Shown: piece after piece, positions 33,888 through 34,973 of the stretch
How the letters are laid out: every line of letters begins with the position of its first letter
Position numbering within the stretch: position 1 is the stretch's first letter
Assembly (NCBI GenBank): GCA_028285485.1
Contig: JANQPC010000041.1
Span: 1 to 34,973 of the forward strand
Length of the DNA stretch: 34,973 nucleotides
Source: Paracoccaceae bacterium
GTDB lineage: Bacteria; Pseudomonadota; Alphaproteobacteria; Rhodobacterales; Rhodobacteraceae
Direction of reading: 5' to 3'
Position numbers and translations under genes: made by a program
Notes under the pieces: generated by a model
The model's database searches: none
Seen by the model: the letters and a program-made list of their open reading frames with translations, nothing else
What the model was told of the DNA's origin: nothing

Positions 33888-34973
<1,086 letters not shown>

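Overview
This window is ordinary chromosomal DNA from a high-GC alphaproteobacterium, almost certainly a member of the Rhodobacteraceae/Roseobacter group. The evidence is the codon bias, the hslO-nudL-cca chain, the hemY-Mic60 pair, a manganese-type sitABCD operon, the rimP-nusA-ylxR-infB operon with an L7Ae-type extension on YlxR, and a NavAb-like sodium channel. I see no insertion sequence, integrase, phage gene, CRISPR array or rRNA. One tRNA, tRNA-Thr(CGT), is present. No stretch longer than about 210 bases lacks a gene.

Layout. 1-600: 3' part of a sulfotransferase-like gene. 707-3008: argG and an exported protein of unknown function, both on the minus strand. 3218-4944: divergent signalling pair, a lone Hpt protein and a receiver-PP2C (RsbU-type) phosphatase. 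4929-8191: a Nudix hydrolase, then the tightly overlapping hslO, CoA-type Nudix and cca genes. 8258-11928: two overlapping half-size ABC exporters. 12039-12815: single-domain voltage-gated sodium channel. 12886-14661: cell-envelope cluster of a lipoprotein L,D-transpeptidase, a CAP-domain lipoprotein and a Tat-exported L,D-transpeptidase. 14722-16709: hemH and a BioC/NDUFAF5-like methyltransferase. 16746-19037: comF, glutaredoxin, nitrilase-like amidase and MarR regulator, chained by short overlaps. 19034-20850: ubiG and prolyl iminopeptidase, divergent. 20948-22887: orphan Tat-exported solute-binding protein and an exported CAP-domain protein. 23012-28386: rimP-nusA-ylxR-infB, ending in a strong terminator shared with the convergent sit operon. 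28433-32024: sitABCD. 32199-32274: tRNA-Thr. 32317-34973: hemY and the Mic60/mitofilin-like gene, which runs off the right edge through a hexanucleotide repeat encoding Pro-Glu pairs.

The less routine signals are: (i) an intrinsic-terminator hairpin 15 bases before the rimP start and downstream of a good promoter, so the translation/transcription-factor operon is probably controlled by attenuation; (ii) no ATG/GTG/TTG start at the proper place for ylxR (a CTG with a well-spaced Shine-Dalgarno fits) or for the second CAP-domain gene; (iii) two similar operators, one perfect, at the sitA promoter, which itself has a perfect TTGACA box; (iv) a LapB-like four-cysteine zinc ribbon at the end of the TPR region of HemY; (v) a nested palindrome between the sulfotransferase and argG; (vi) a hairpin that would mask the argG ribosome-binding site; and (vii) a heat-shock-type promoter for hslO lying inside the 5' end of the opposing gene. 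I found no clearly new multi-gene system; the novelty here is mainly regulatory.
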